The notes under the pieces: generated by a model
The model's database searches: none
Seen by the model: only the letters and a program-made list of their open reading frames with translations
Told to the model about the DNA's origin: nothing
Part shown: one piece after another, positions 53,869 through 63,698 of the stretch
Numbering within the stretch: position 1 is the first letter of the stretch
How the letters are laid out: each line of letters opens with the position of its first letter
DNA from: Pelomonas aquatica
GTDB taxonomy: Bacteria; Pseudomonadota; Gammaproteobacteria; Burkholderiales; Burkholderiaceae_C
Reading direction: 5' to 3'
Length of the DNA: 64,000 nt
Assembly (NCBI RefSeq): GCF_026712205.1
Contig: NZ_JAPPUW010000011.1
Location: forward strand, 1 to 64,000
Position numbers and translations under genes: made by a program

Positions 53869-55627
53869 AGTTGATTCTGACCTTGACCTTGGCATGCTCG
53901 TTGATGCCCATCGCGCCGAAGAACAGCGCGACGAGGCGGTGGGCGTCGGTGAAGACGACCATGCGGTTCTCGCTGCGGCGCGACAGCACCCAGTTCAGCA
54001 GGTCGCCCGCGGCCATGAAGTCCAGGCGGATCAGCTTGGTGCAGGAGATGTTGATGAGGCTGGCCTCGCCGACCTCGCCGGACATCGCGCGCAGGTGGTC
54101 CGAGATGTCGCCGCTGAGCTGGCCCATCAGCTCCAGCTGGGCGGCCCGGTGGGCCGCGTCGTGCGCGTCGGTGTCGAGGAAAGTCGACTGCCCATCGGCC
54201 TGCATCGAGCTCGTCGCGGGGCTGTTGGTCGAGCTGCCGTTGCCGCCGACGCGCACGCGGCACTTGGCGCGCTCCCAGGACGGCGGCGAGACCTCGTAGG
54301 TCACGCAGTAATCGATGGCGGTCTCGTCGAACTGGTCGGGCCGGTTGGCCAGGCGCAACGCCTCCAGGCGCAGCATCCACAGCGCCGGATCGGTGTCGCG
54401 CTCGCCGACCGGGGCCAGTTCCTTCAGCTGGTTCAGGAAGCGGTCGCCGCCGACCCAGCGCTGGTCGACCTGCTGCTGGGCCCATTGGCGGAACAGCTGG
54501 CGCATCTGGATGGCGGCGTCGATCTCGACCTCGTCCAGCGAGTTCCAGTCGAAGACCCAGGGCATGGGCAGGGTCTCGGCGCGCTTCTGCAGCAGGGCCA
54601 CGTCGTCGGCGGTCAGCGTGGGCGGCGCCGTCCAGCTGACCTGGCTGGCCTTGGCCATCGGCGAGCGGCCGGCCTGGCGGGCCGATTCGGCGACCAGCTT
54701 GGGCATGGAGAACCACTGCGGCGCCGACAGGCCGAACTGCTGGGCGTACTCGACGGCCAAGGCCTCGAACCTGCCCTGGGCGCCGGTGGCGCGGTAGTGG
54801 TCGAACAGCACCAGCCAGGTCTCGCCGTGCAGGTTGCGGCTGCCGCCCGGGCGCACCAGCTCGGTCAGCGCGCGCTCGCTGGTGTCGTAGTCGGCATTGG
54901 CGAAGGCGATGACGGCCTCGTCGAGCTCGGGGTCGTGCACGACCTCCTGCACCTCGACGGGCGCCGAGGCATCCGCCAGCGCGAAGGACAGCGGCATGTC
55001 CAGCGGCGGCAGCTCGGGCAGCATGCTGGGCGGCGCGTCGGACAGCGGCGGGATGGCCGCCCCCATCGTGACGGCGGCGGGCGGCGGCGGCGTGGACAGG
55101 CGCTCGACCTCCTGGGGGCTGGAGAACTCGCTGACTCGCCCGCCGGCCTCCATGCCCGGCGGCACGGTCACGGTGGGCGCAAAGGCCGCGGGCCGCGTGC
55201 TGGTCTCGAAGAAGCCGGGCTGGTGCTTGGGCACGGCCTGCGTCGTCGCAAAGCTCTCGCCCACCATCTGCTGCTCGATCTCGTCGATCTTGGCCTTCAC
55301 GCCGAGGTCGATCTTGGAGTTGGGCTCGCTGAGGCGCTCGTCGTCGCCCAGCCGCGACGGCGACGAGGCCAGCGCGGCCAGCTGCTCCGGCGTCAGGCCT
55401 TCGCGGCGGATGCGGCGCAGCATGTCGAGCTCGCGCTTGCGCACGAAGTCGTTGCGCCGCTTGCGCTCGACCATCGCGCGCAGCTCGGCCTTGGCGAGGT
55501 CGCCCTCGGGGTCGTCCTGGCGCGAGTTGATCTCCGCCCAGTCCGTCGTCGGGTTGGCGACGAAGCGCGCCACCTTGCGGAAGAAGCTGTCGCCTTCCTT
55601 GGGGTCTGCGGGCTTGGAGTCGGACAT
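53867..55627 (-). CDS. STAS domain-containing protein
   Basis: The 586-residue cytoplasmic protein begins with a charged helical region (GDSFFRKVARFVANPTTDW, MVERKRRNDFVRKRELDMLR), has a proline-rich linker (about 180-250), a helical middle part, and a C-terminal domain resembling STAS (LINISCTKLIRLDFMAAGDL, FTDAHRLVALFFGAMGI). STAS domains mediate regulation by protein contact, as in anti-sigma antagonists. Its function is not known. It lies 13 bases after dksA and upstream of hslVU, an arrangement I associate with Burkholderiales. Confidence 0.75.
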   Translation of the reverse strand: MSDSKPADPKEGDSFFRKVARFVANPTTDWAEINSRQDDPEGDLAKAELRAMVERKRRNDFVRKRELDMLRRIRREGLTPEQLAALASSPSRLGDDERLSEPNSKIDLGVKAKIDEIEQQMVGESFATTQAVPKHQPGFFETSTRPAAFAPTVTVPPGMEAGGRVSEFSSPQEVERLSTPPPPAAVTMGAAIPPLSDAPPSMLPELPPLDMPLSFALADASAPVEVQEVVHDPELDEAVIAFANADYDTSERALTELVRPGGSRNLHGETWLVLFDHYRATGAQGRFEALAVEYAQQFGLSAPQWFSMPKLVAESARQAGRSPMAKASQVSWTAPPTLTADDVALLQKRAETLPMPWVFDWNSLDEVEIDAAIQMRQLFRQWAQQQVDQRWVGGDRFLNQLKELAPVGERDTDPALWMLRLEALRLANRPDQFDETAIDYCVTYEVSPPSWERAKCRVRVGGNGSSTNSPATSSMQADGQSTFLDTDAHDAAHRAAQLELMGQLSGDISDHLRAMSGEVGEASLINISCTKLIRLDFMAAGDLLNWVLSRRSENRMVVFTDAHRLVALFFGAMGINEHAKVKVRIN

Positions 55628-55640
55628 GGGCGGCGTGGTT

Positions 55641-56288
55641 TTAATCGCCGAACATCTTCTGCTTGAGCTCGCGGCGCTGCTGCGCTTCGAGCGACAGCGT
55701 CGCGGTCGGGCGGGCGATCAGGCGGCCGAGGCCGATGGGCTCGCCGGTCTCGTCGCAGAAGCCATAGTCGCCGCTGTCCAGGCGGGCGATGGACTGCACG
55801 ATCTTCTTCAGCAGCTTGCGCTCGCGGTCGCGGGTGCGCAGCTCCAGCGCATGCTCTTCCTCGATGGTGGCGCGGTCGGCCGGGTCGGGGACGATGGTGG
55901 TGTCCTCACGCAGATGCTCGGTCGTCTCGCCGGCGTTGGACAGCACGCCGTCCTTCAGCTCGGTGAGCTTGGCGCGGAAGAACTCGATCTGCTTGGCATT
56001 CATGTACTCCGAGTCCGGCATGGCCAGCACTTCGGCGTCGGTCAGCTCGGCGCCCGCCTTGGTCTTCCAGGCATTGGCCAGCTTGGGATCGCCCTTGGCG
56101 GCCACGCGCGGGGCCTCGTCGGCCACGGCCGCGCCGCGCACCGGGGGTTTGGGCGGAGCAAAGCGGTCGGCAAAGCGGTTGCTCGGCGCCGGAGCGTCGA
56201 GCGTTGCCACGCCCGCGTCGGGCTTGGCGGCCGTCTTCGCGCCCTTGGCGGGTGCGGCGGCGGATTTGGGGGCCGGGGTCTTGCTCAC
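55641..56288 (-). CDS. dksA: RNA polymerase-binding transcription factor DksA
   Basis: DksA enters the RNA polymerase secondary channel and works with ppGpp to adjust transcription. The coiled-coil has the tip Asp region (IVPDPADRATIEEEHALELRTR) and the C-terminal YGFCDETGEPIGLGRLIARP. Only one of the four zinc-finger cysteines remains, as is common in betaproteobacterial DksA. The N-terminal 90 residues are an Ala/Pro/Lys-rich extension. I prefer GTG 56288, which has AGGAG six bases upstream; ATG 56294 overlaps that site directly and would add two residues. Confidence 0.92.
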   Translation of the reverse strand: MSKTPAPKSAAAPAKGAKTAAKPDAGVATLDAPAPSNRFADRFAPPKPPVRGAAVADEAPRVAAKGDPKLANAWKTKAGAELTDAEVLAMPDSEYMNAKQIEFFRAKLTELKDGVLSNAGETTEHLREDTTIVPDPADRATIEEEHALELRTRDRERKLLKKIVQSIARLDSGDYGFCDETGEPIGLGRLIARPTATLSLEAQQRRELKQKMFGD

Positions 56289-56379
56289 AGTCATCTCCTC
56301 GCTCTGGGTGGGCATCGGCGCGGTGTCAGACCTTGATCCCACTGCTTTTCAGCCGGCTGCCCGATTTTGAGCGCGGCGG

Positions 56380-56385
56380 ATTGTA
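56380..56385 (-). promoter_or_regulatory. Putative -10 box of the dksA transcript
   Basis: The minus strand reads TACAAT here, about 90 bases before the dksA start, in the gap after the CobW-type gene. The -35 region is weak. Confidence 0.35.
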
Positions 56386-56445
56386 GCCATGCGGATTCAT
56401 GCGTCTGCCGCCCCCTGAAAGCCCGGCTTGCAGCAGCCAAAAACA

Positions 56446-57498
56446 TCACGCCAGACAGCCTTCCAGACCTTGCATCAGCACTTCCTTCGGTAGATCGATG
56501 CCAATGAACACCATCTTGCTCTGCTTTTTCTCGCCCGGCATCCATTTCGGGCCGAGATCGGAACCCATCATCTGGTGCACGCCCTGGAAGATCACCTTCT
56601 TGTCGGTGCCCTTCATGTTCAGCACGCCCTTGTAGCGCAGCATCTTGGGTCCGTAGACCTGCACGATGGCGCCGAGGAAGTCCTCCAGCTTGGCCGGGTT
56701 GAAGGGCTTGTCGGAGCGGAAGACGAAGCTCTTCACGTCGTCGTCGTGATGATGGTGGTGCGGGTGGTCGCAATGCTCGCCATGCTCATGGTCGTGATCA
56801 TGGTGATGATGGTCGTGGCCATGATCGTCCGCTTTGAGGAAATCGGGGTCGATCTCCAGCTTGGCGTTCAGATTGAAGCCGCGCAGGTCGAACACCTGGC
56901 TCAGTGCCACCTCGCCGAAATGCGCGGTCTGGATGGGCGCGCGCGGGTTCATGTGCCTGATGCGGTGCACCAGCGCGTCGACGGCCGCCGGCTCGACCAG
57001 GTCGCTCTTGCTGATGAAGATCTGGTCGGCGAAGCCCACCTGCATGCGTGCTTCCTGGCGGGTGTCGAGCTGGCCGTCGGCGTGCTTGGCGTCGACCAGC
57101 GTCAGGATGGAGTCGAGCAGATAGGCCTCGGCGATCTCGTCGTCCATGAAGAAGGTCTGGGCGACCGGGCCGGGGTCGGCCAGGCCGGTGGTCTCGATGA
57201 CGACGCGTTCGAAGTCCAGCTCGCCCTTGCGGCGCTTGGCGGCCAGGTCGGACAGCGTCGTGCGCAGGTCTTCGCGGATCGTGCAGCAGACGCAGCCGTT
57301 GCTCATCTGGATGATCTGCTCGTTGGTGTCCGACACGAGGATGTCGGTGTCGATGTTCTCCTCGCCGAACTCGTTCTCGATGACGGCGATCTTCTGGCCG
57401 TGGGCCTCGGTCAGCACGCGCTTGAGCAGCGTGGTTTTGCCGGCGCCGAGGAAGCCCGTGAGGATGGTGGCGGGAATGAGACCGGGGGCAGTGGACAT
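56446..57498 (-). CDS. CobW/ZigA-family GTPase (metallochaperone)
   Basis: This is a G3E GTPase thought to deliver zinc or another metal to target proteins. It has Walker A TGFLGAGKTTLL, the metal-binding CxCC motif in NGCVCCTIREDL, the base-recognition SKSD, a histidine-rich loop at about residues 225-260 (many His and Asp), and a C-terminal CobW domain. Length 350 aa from ATG 57498. The CxCC motif and His-rich loop point to zinc. No Zur-type box was identified upstream. It lies near dksA; a zinc link between the two is plausible but unproven. Confidence 0.92.
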   Translation of the reverse strand: MSTAPGLIPATILTGFLGAGKTTLLKRVLTEAHGQKIAVIENEFGEENIDTDILVSDTNEQIIQMSNGCVCCTIREDLRTTLSDLAAKRRKGELDFERVVIETTGLADPGPVAQTFFMDDEIAEAYLLDSILTLVDAKHADGQLDTRQEARMQVGFADQIFISKSDLVEPAAVDALVHRIRHMNPRAPIQTAHFGEVALSQVFDLRGFNLNAKLEIDPDFLKADDHGHDHHHHDHDHEHGEHCDHPHHHHHDDDVKSFVFRSDKPFNPAKLEDFLGAIVQVYGPKMLRYKGVLNMKGTDKKVIFQGVHQMMGSDLGPKWMPGEKKQSKMVFIGIDLPKEVLMQGLEGCLA

Positions 57499-57611
57499 GA
57501 TGGGGGCCGTTTTCGTCGAAGGCAGCAGAGATGGGGGCGGGGCGCCCCGGGACAAGGTCTTGTCAAACCAATCGGCTATTCTGTCCTTTCCGCAAACCCC
57601 TGAAGCTCCCC

Positions 57612-58493
57612 TTGAGCGAACCGCATTCAGGTCGGCCCCCAGCTCGCGGGGCCGCCAAACAACCGCCCGAGGCGCGAGGCCTGCTGGAGCGCATGCTGGA
57701 GTTTTTACACCCCGGCCCCGACTCCAAGACCGAACTGATCGAAACCCTGGCCGACGCCGAGCAGCGCGAGCTGATCGAACCCGAGTCGCGCCAGATGCTG
57801 GAGGGCGTGCTGCGCATGGCCGAGCTGTCGGCCGGGGACGCGATGGTGGCCGCGCCGCGCATGGACCTGCTGGACATCGACGCGCCCTATGACGAGCTGC
57901 TGGGCATCGTCATCGACAGCGGCCATTCGCGCTTTCCCGTCTACGAGGGCGCGCGCGACAACATCATCGGCATCCTGCTCGCCAAGGACCTGCTGAAGAT
58001 GCAGCGCGCCCCCGAGCTGAACCTGCGCGCGCTGCTGCGCCCGACGGTCTTCGTGCCCGAGAGCAAGGGCCTGAACGAGCTGCTGCGCGACTTCCGCTCC
58101 AACCGCAGCCACCTGGCCATCGTCATCGACGAATTCGGCAACACGGCCGGCCTCATCACCATCGAGGACGTGCTGGAGGAGATCGTCGGCGAGATCGAGG
58201 ACGAGTTCGACGAGCAGAGCTCCGACACCGGCATCTACACGCTGGCCGACGGCAGCCAGCGCGTGGCCGGCGACGCCAGCATCGCCGCCGTCAACGGCGC
58301 CTTCCGGCTGGCGCTGCCGGACAACGACTTCGACACCATCGGCGGCCTCGTGGCCCATGAGCACGGCCGCGTGCCGCGCCGCGGCGAGGTCGTGCGCATC
58401 GCCGGCCTGAACTTCGCCGTCATGCTGACCCGCGGCGGCGCGGTGCGCTGGTTCAAGGTCACGCGCGCGCCCGACGACGCGGCCGAGGCGTGA
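57612..58493 (+). CDS. corC: HlyC/CorC family protein (CBS pair, transporter-associated domain)
   Basis: This cytoplasmic protein of 293 aa has two CBS domains ([58 protein letters not shown]) and a C-terminal CorC_HlyC domain. It is linked to Mg/Co efflux in enterobacteria. The start is unusual: TTG at 57612, chosen because SEPHSGRPP then matches the family N-terminus; the first in-frame ATG lies 35 codons further in. The frame is open upstream to 57531. Its stop overlaps the lnt start (GTGA), the usual corC-lnt pairing. Confidence 0.9.
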   Translation: MSEPHSGRPPARGAAKQPPEARGLLERMLEFLHPGPDSKTELIETLADAEQRELIEPESRQMLEGVLRMAELSAGDAMVAAPRMDLLDIDAPYDELLGIVIDSGHSRFPVYEGARDNIIGILLAKDLLKMQRAPELNLRALLRPTVFVPESKGLNELLRDFRSNRSHLAIVIDEFGNTAGLITIEDVLEEIVGEIEDEFDEQSSDTGIYTLADGSQRVAGDASIAAVNGAFRLALPDNDFDTIGGLVAHEHGRVPRRGEVVRIAGLNFAVMLTRGGAVRWFKVTRAPDDAAEA

Positions 58494-59932
58494 GCGGCGC
58501 GAAGGCCGCGGCCCTCGCGCTGGGCGCGGGCCTGCTGCACACGGCCGCCTTCGCCCCCACCGGGGCCTGGTGGCTGCAGATCCTCGCGCTGGCCCTGCTG
58601 TTCGCCATCGTCGAGCGCGCGACGCCCCGGGCCGCGGCGCTGGCCGGCGCGCTGTTCGGCTTGGCCTGGCTGGCTTCGGGCCTGTGGTGGCTGCACATCA
58701 GCATGCACCAGTTCGGCGGCATCCCCTGGCTGGCCGCCGCGCTCGCGGTCGCGCTGCTGGCCGCCTTCCTGAGCGGCTACTACGCGCTGGCCCTGGGGCT
58801 GACGGCCCGCTGGATCGCGCCCGGGCGCTGGCGCGTGCTGGCCCTGGTGCCGGCCTGGCTGCTGGCCGAGCTGGCGCGGGCCAGCTGCTTCAGCGGCTTC
58901 CCGTGGATCGCCTCGGGCTATGCGCACACGGTCGGCCCGCTGGCCGGCTGGGCGCCGTGGCTGGGCGTCTACGGCATCTGCGCGCTGGCCGCGCTGGCCG
59001 CCGCCGGCCTGGTCTGGCTGAAGCGCGGCGCCGTGGCCTGGGCCGCGCCCGCACTGCTGGTCCCGCTCGCCGGCCTGCTGCTGCCGCAGGACTTCACGAG
59101 CTCCACCGGCAAGCTGGCCGTGTCCCTCGTGCAGCCCAGCATCCCGCAGGACCAGAAGTTCGACGCCGCGCGCTTCTCGGCCAACCTGGAGACGCTGGCC
59201 AGCCTGATCGAATCGGCGCGCGGCCGGGCCGTCATCACGCCCGAGTCCGTCGTGCCGCTGCCGCTGGCCGAGCTGGACCCCGCGACGCTCGCGCGCCTGT
59301 CCCGCCCCGAGCGCCCGGCCCTGCTCGGCAGCTTCCTCGGCAACGAACACGACGGCTTCGTCAATTCCGTCGTGGCCCTGGGCGGCAGCTACCACTACGG
59401 CAAGCGCCATCTGCTGCCCTTCGGCGAATTCATCCCGCCGGGCTTCGGCTGGTTCGTGCATGCGATGAACATCCCGCTCGACGACCAGGCCCGCGGCGAC
59501 CACCAGCGGCCCTGGGCCGTGGCCGGCCAGCGGCTGCGGCCGCTGATCTGCTACGAGGATCTGTTCGGCGAGGACATCGTGCAGAGCGCCGTCGGGCCGG
59601 ATGCCGCCACCGTCTTCGTCAACGTCAGCAACCTGGCCTGGTTCGGCACCCTGATGATCCAGGACCAGCATCTGCAGTTCTCGCAGATGCGCGCCCTCGA
59701 ATTCCAGCGTCCCGTCGTGCGCTCGACCAACACCGGCGCGACCGCCGTCGTCGACCACCACGGCCTCGTCACCGCGCGCCTGCCGGCCCTGGTGCGCGGC
59801 GTGCTCGAAGCCGAGGTGGACGGCCGCGCCGGCAGCACGCCCTATGCGCGATGGCTGGCCGCCTGGGGACTGTGGCCGCTGTGGGCTGCCACCCTGCTGG
59901 CGCTGCTGGGGCTGCGCAGGGCCGCCCAATAG
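58490..59932 (+). CDS. lnt: Apolipoprotein N-acyltransferase
   Basis: Lnt adds the third acyl chain to lipoproteins in the inner membrane. The N-terminal half has about seven hydrophobic helices; the C-terminal nitrilase-type domain faces the periplasm. The catalytic triad is visible: Glu252 in [10 protein letters not shown], Lys305 in [14 protein letters not shown], Cys354 in [12 protein letters not shown]. Length 480 aa is a little shorter than E. coli Lnt. The GTG start overlaps the corC stop. Confidence 0.95.
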   Translation: MSGAKAAALALGAGLLHTAAFAPTGAWWLQILALALLFAIVERATPRAAALAGALFGLAWLASGLWWLHISMHQFGGIPWLAAALAVALLAAFLSGYYALALGLTARWIAPGRWRVLALVPAWLLAELARASCFSGFPWIASGYAHTVGPLAGWAPWLGVYGICALAALAAAGLVWLKRGAVAWAAPALLVPLAGLLLPQDFTSSTGKLAVSLVQPSIPQDQKFDAARFSANLETLASLIESARGRAVITPESVVPLPLAELDPATLARLSRPERPALLGSFLGNEHDGFVNSVVALGGSYHYGKRHLLPFGEFIPPGFGWFVHAMNIPLDDQARGDHQRPWAVAGQRLRPLICYEDLFGEDIVQSAVGPDAATVFVNVSNLAWFGTLMIQDQHLQFSQMRALEFQRPVVRSTNTGATAVVDHHGLVTARLPALVRGVLEAEVDGRAGSTPYARWLAAWGLWPLWAATLLALLGLRRAAQ

Positions 59933-59961
59933 AATCGGCCACCCCTCATCTGCCTGATCCC

Positions 59962-60891
59962 ATGCTGACCTTCCAGCAAATCATCCTGACGCTTCAGGAC
60001 TATTGGTCCAAACAGGGCTGCGCGCTGCTCCAGCCCTACGACATGGAGGTCGGCGCCGGCACCAGCCACACGGCCACCTTCCTGCGCGCCCTCGGTCCCG
60101 AGCCCTGGAAGGCCGCCTATGTGCAGCCCAGCCGCCGCCCCAAGGACGGCCGCTACGGCGAGAACCCCAACCGCCTGCAGCACTACTACCAGTACCAGGT
60201 CGTGCTCAAGCCCGCGCCGGCCAACATCCTGGAGCTCTACCTGGGCTCGCTGGAAGCTCTCGGCTTCGACCTGAAGAAGAACGACGTCCGCTTCGTCGAG
60301 GACGACTGGGAGAACCCGACGCTGGGCTGCTGGGGCCTGGGCTGGGAGGTCTGGCTCAATGGCATGGAAGTCACGCAGTTCACCTACTTCCAGCAGGTCG
60401 GCGGCATCGACTGCAAGCCCATCACCGGCGAGATCACCTACGGCCTGGAGCGCCTGGCCATGTATCTGCAGGGCAAGGAGTCGGTCTACGACCTGGTCTA
60501 CACCGACGGCCTGACTTATGGCGACGTCTTCCACCAGAACGAGGTCGAGCAGAGCACCTACAACTTCGAGCACAGCGACGTGGACTTCCTGCTGTCGGCC
60601 TTTGCCGCTCACGAGAAGACGAGCCAGGCGCTGATGGCCGAAAAGCTGGCCCTGCCCGCCTACGAGCAGCTGCTGAAGGCCGGCCACAGCTTCAACCTGC
60701 TGGACGCCCGCGGCGCCATCTCGGTGACCGAGCGCGCCGCCTACATCGGCCGCATCCGCAACCTGGCGCGCGCCGTCGCGCAGAGCTATGTCGACAGCCG
60801 CGCGCGGCTGGGCTTCCCGATGGCGCCGAAGGCCTGGGCCGACGAAGTCGTCGCGCAGATCGAACTGAAGAACAAGAAGGCGGCCGCGTGA
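59962..60891 (+). CDS. glyQ: Glycine--tRNA ligase alpha subunit
   Basis: This is the catalytic core subunit of the bacterial alpha2beta2 glycyl-tRNA synthetase. It opens [20 protein letters not shown] and has the class II motifs [20 protein letters not shown] and [20 protein letters not shown]. Length 309 aa is normal. The stop TGA ends at 60891, where the glyS ATG begins, so the subunits are translationally coupled. Confidence 0.97.
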   Translation: MLTFQQIILTLQDYWSKQGCALLQPYDMEVGAGTSHTATFLRALGPEPWKAAYVQPSRRPKDGRYGENPNRLQHYYQYQVVLKPAPANILELYLGSLEALGFDLKKNDVRFVEDDWENPTLGCWGLGWEVWLNGMEVTQFTYFQQVGGIDCKPITGEITYGLERLAMYLQGKESVYDLVYTDGLTYGDVFHQNEVEQSTYNFEHSDVDFLLSAFAAHEKTSQALMAEKLALPAYEQLLKAGHSFNLLDARGAISVTERAAYIGRIRNLARAVAQSYVDSRARLGFPMAPKAWADEVVAQIELKNKKAAA

Positions 60892-63041
60892 TGTCCAACC
60901 TGCTCGTTGAACTGTTTGTCGAAGAGCTGCCCCCGAAGGCGCTGAAGTCGCTGGGAACCGCATTTGCCGACGGCGTTGCTAACTGGCTAAATAAAGCTCA
61001 GTTGATCACCAACGCCTCAGCCCTGGCCAGCGGCGGGCGCCAAGACTTCGCGAGCCCACGCCGGCTGGCGGTTTTCATCCCGGACGTACTTGCAAAAGCA
61101 GCAGACAGGACCGAGCGAATCAAGCTGATGCCCGTCGCCGTCGCGCTGACCGCCGATGGCCAGGCCACGCCGGCGCTGCTGAAGAAGCTGGCCTCCGTCG
61201 GCGCCGGCCCCGAGGTCGTGCCCCAGCTCAAGCGCCAGCCCGACGGCAAGGCCGAGGCCCTGTTCTGGGACAGCGTGCAGCCCGGCGCCACGCTCGCCCA
61301 GGGCCTGCAGAAGGCGCTGGACGAGACGCTGGCCAAGCTGCCCATCCCCAAGGTCATGAGCTACCAGCTCGCCGACGGCTGGACCGACGTGAAGTTCGTG
61401 CGCCCGGCCCATGGCCTGATCGCGCTGCACGGCGGCGAGGTCGTGCCCGTGCAGGCCCTGGGCCTGACCTCCGGCCGCACGACGCAGGGCCACCGCTTCG
61501 AGGCGGCCCAACCCACCGTGAGCATTGAGTCGGCCGACAGCTATGCCTCGCAGTTGCTCGAACAGGGCGCCGTCATCGCCGGCTTCGCCGAGCGCCGCGC
61601 CGAGATCGCCCGCCAGCTCAGGGCCGCCGCCGACGCGCCGGGCCTGACGCCCATAGCCGACGACGCACTGCTGGACGAAGTCACCGCCCTGGTCGAGCGC
61701 CCCAATGTGCTGACCTGCGCCTTCGAGCCCGAGTTCCTGGCCGTGCCGCAGGAGTGCCTCATCCTGACGATGAAGGCCAACCAGAAATACTTCCCGCTGC
61801 TGGACGCCGCCGGCAAGCTGACGCGCCACTTCCTCGTCGTCAGCAACATCTCCCCGGCCGACGCCAGCGCCGTGACCGGCGGCAACGAGCGCGTCGTGCG
61901 CCCGCGCCTGGCCGACGCGAAGTTCTTCTTCGACCAGGACCGCAAGAAAAAGCTCGAAGACCGCCTGCCCGGACTGGCCAAGGTCGTCTACCACGGCAAG
62001 CTGGGCTCGCAGGGCGAGCGCGCCGAGCGCGTCACGGCCATCGCCCATGCCATCGTCAACCAGCTCAGCATGGCGACCCTGCCCTACACGGTCGACGCCG
62101 ACGACGAGTTCAAGGTGCTGGACAGCAAAGTCAGGCAGGCCGCCACGCTGGCCAAGTGCGACCTGCTGACCGACATGGTCGGCGAGTTCCCCGAGCTGCA
62201 GGGCATCATGGGCGGCTACTACGCCCGCCACGAGGGCCTGCGCGACGGCGTCGCCATCGCGATCGAGGACCACTACAAGCCCCGCTTCGCCGGCGACGCG
62301 CTGCCGCGCAACCACACCGGCACGGTCGTCGCGCTGGCCGACAAGCTGGAGACGCTGGTCGGCCTGTTCGGCATCGGCCAGCTGCCCACCGGCGACAAGG
62401 ACCCGTTCGCGCTGCGCCGCCATGCGCTGGGCGTCATCCGCATCCTGGTCGAGAAGAATCTGCCGCTGGAGCTGCCGGCGCTGATCGACACCGCCGTGCC
62501 GCCGTTCGGCGAGCTGATCACGAACCCGCGCGAGGCGCTGCTGTCGTTCTTCGCCGACCGCCTGGCCGTGAGCCTGCGCGACCAGGGCTACAGCGCCCAG
62601 GAGGTCGACGCCGTGCTGGCGCTGCAGCCCACGCGCCTGGGCGACGTGCCCAAGCGCCTGGAGGCCGTGCGCGCCTTCGCCGCGCTGCCCGAAGCCGCCT
62701 CGCTGGCCGCGGCCAACAAGCGCGTCGGCAACATCCTGAAGAAGGTCGAGGGCGAGCTGCCGACCGAGGTCAAGGCCGAGCTGCTGAAGGAAGCCGCCGA
62801 GCAGGCCCTGGCCGCGGCGATTGCCGCCGTGCAGCCGCAGGCCGACACCCTCTTCGAGCAGCACGACTACACCGGCTCGCTGCAACGCCTGGCCGCACTC
62901 AAGGGCCCGGTCGATGCCTTCTTCGACGGCGTGATGGTCAATGCCGAAGACCCGACCCTGCGCGCCAACCGCCTCGCGCTGCTGGGCCGCCTGCACACGG
63001 CCATGAACCGCGTGGCCGACCTGGCCAAGCTGGCCAGCTGA
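60891..63041 (+). CDS. glyS: Glycine--tRNA ligase beta subunit
   Basis: This is the tRNA-binding subunit of glycyl-tRNA synthetase. It opens [20 protein letters not shown] and has DFASPRRLAVFI, LTMKANQKYFPLLD, GNERVVRPRLADAKFFFDQD and the C-terminal anticodon-binding region. Length 716 aa is typical. Bases from about 60960 to 61120 have distinctly AT-richer codons (for example GCT, CTA, AAT, AAA, TTG in a row) than the rest of the gene, and the protein there is atypical, suggesting local exchange. Confidence 0.96.
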   Translation: MSNLLVELFVEELPPKALKSLGTAFADGVANWLNKAQLITNASALASGGRQDFASPRRLAVFIPDVLAKAADRTERIKLMPVAVALTADGQATPALLKKLASVGAGPEVVPQLKRQPDGKAEALFWDSVQPGATLAQGLQKALDETLAKLPIPKVMSYQLADGWTDVKFVRPAHGLIALHGGEVVPVQALGLTSGRTTQGHRFEAAQPTVSIESADSYASQLLEQGAVIAGFAERRAEIARQLRAAADAPGLTPIADDALLDEVTALVERPNVLTCAFEPEFLAVPQECLILTMKANQKYFPLLDAAGKLTRHFLVVSNISPADASAVTGGNERVVRPRLADAKFFFDQDRKKKLEDRLPGLAKVVYHGKLGSQGERAERVTAIAHAIVNQLSMATLPYTVDADDEFKVLDSKVRQAATLAKCDLLTDMVGEFPELQGIMGGYYARHEGLRDGVAIAIEDHYKPRFAGDALPRNHTGTVVALADKLETLVGLFGIGQLPTGDKDPFALRRHALGVIRILVEKNLPLELPALIDTAVPPFGELITNPREALLSFFADRLAVSLRDQGYSAQEVDAVLALQPTRLGDVPKRLEAVRAFAALPEAASLAAANKRVGNILKKVEGELPTEVKAELLKEAAEQALAAAIAAVQPQADTLFEQHDYTGSLQRLAALKGPVDAFFDGVMVNAEDPTLRANRLALLGRLHTAMNRVADLAKLAS

Positions 63042-63077
63042 ACCATGCCGATGCTGCGCGTCGACCACCCCCACGGC

Positions 63078-63698
63078 ATGAAGCTCGTCATCCTCGGGCG
63101 CGACGGCACGCTCAACCGCTACCGCGACGACCACGTCAAGGCGCCCGAGGAGCTGGACCCGCTGCCGGGCGCGATGGAGGCCGTCGCGCGGCTCAACCAC
63201 GCGGGCTGGCACACGGTGCTGGCCACCAACCAGGCCGGCATCGGCCGCGGCCTGCTCGACATGGCCTCGCTGAACGCGGTGCACCTGCGCCTGAACCAGC
63301 TGCTGGCCGAGAAGGGCGGGCGCCTGGACGCGGCCTTCTTCTGCCCGCACACGCCCGAGGAAGGCTGCGACTGCCGCAAGCCGCTGCCGGGCCTCGTCAA
63401 GCAGATCGGCGAGCGCTTCGACGTCGAGCTGAGCGCGGTGCACATGGTCGGCGCATCGCTGACCGACCTGCTGACGGCCCAGAACGCCGGCTGCATCCCC
63501 CACCTCGTGCTGACCGGCCCCCTGGGCAGCCTCAGCGCCGAGGAGCTCGCCAAGCTGCTCGTGCAGGCGCCCCAGGCCCGCGTGCACGACGACCTGGCGA
63601 GCTTTGCCGAAGCCATCGTCCAGGAAGAGCGCCGCCGCCTCGCCGAGGCCCGCGGCGAGGCCCTCACCCCCGACACCCAGGCCGGAGACCTGAACTGA
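63078..63698 (+). CDS. gmhB: GmhB-like HAD phosphatase homologue lacking the catalytic aspartate
   Basis: By position and overall sequence this is D-glycero-D-manno-heptose 1,7-bisphosphate phosphatase, which acts in LPS inner-core synthesis. The zinc cysteines are kept (FCPHTPEEGCDCRKP). The HAD motif I, normally DRDGT, reads GRDGT with Gly7 in place of the nucleophile Asp, and motif IV, normally VGDS, reads VGAS (Ala126). Both changes would abolish phosphatase activity. The frame is full length, so it may be a pseudoenzyme or an early pseudogene. ATG 63078 fits the family; ATG 63045 would add 11 residues. Its stop overlaps the plsC start. Confidence 0.85.
   Translation: MKLVILGRDGTLNRYRDDHVKAPEELDPLPGAMEAVARLNHAGWHTVLATNQAGIGRGLLDMASLNAVHLRLNQLLAEKGGRLDAAFFCPHTPEEGCDCRKPLPGLVKQIGERFDVELSAVHMVGASLTDLLTAQNAGCIPHLVLTGPLGSLSAEELAKLLVQAPQARVHDDLASFAEAIVQEERRRLAEARGEALTPDTQAGDLN

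Noticed and set aside
55641-55800. DksA as a pseudogene because zinc cysteines are missing
   Set aside because: Loss of these cysteines is usual in betaproteobacterial DksA, and the coiled-coil tip acidic residues are intact.
56730-56830. Low-complexity region in the CobW-type gene as a possible artefact or microsatellite
   Set aside because: It codes in frame for the His/Asp-rich metal loop expected in this family.
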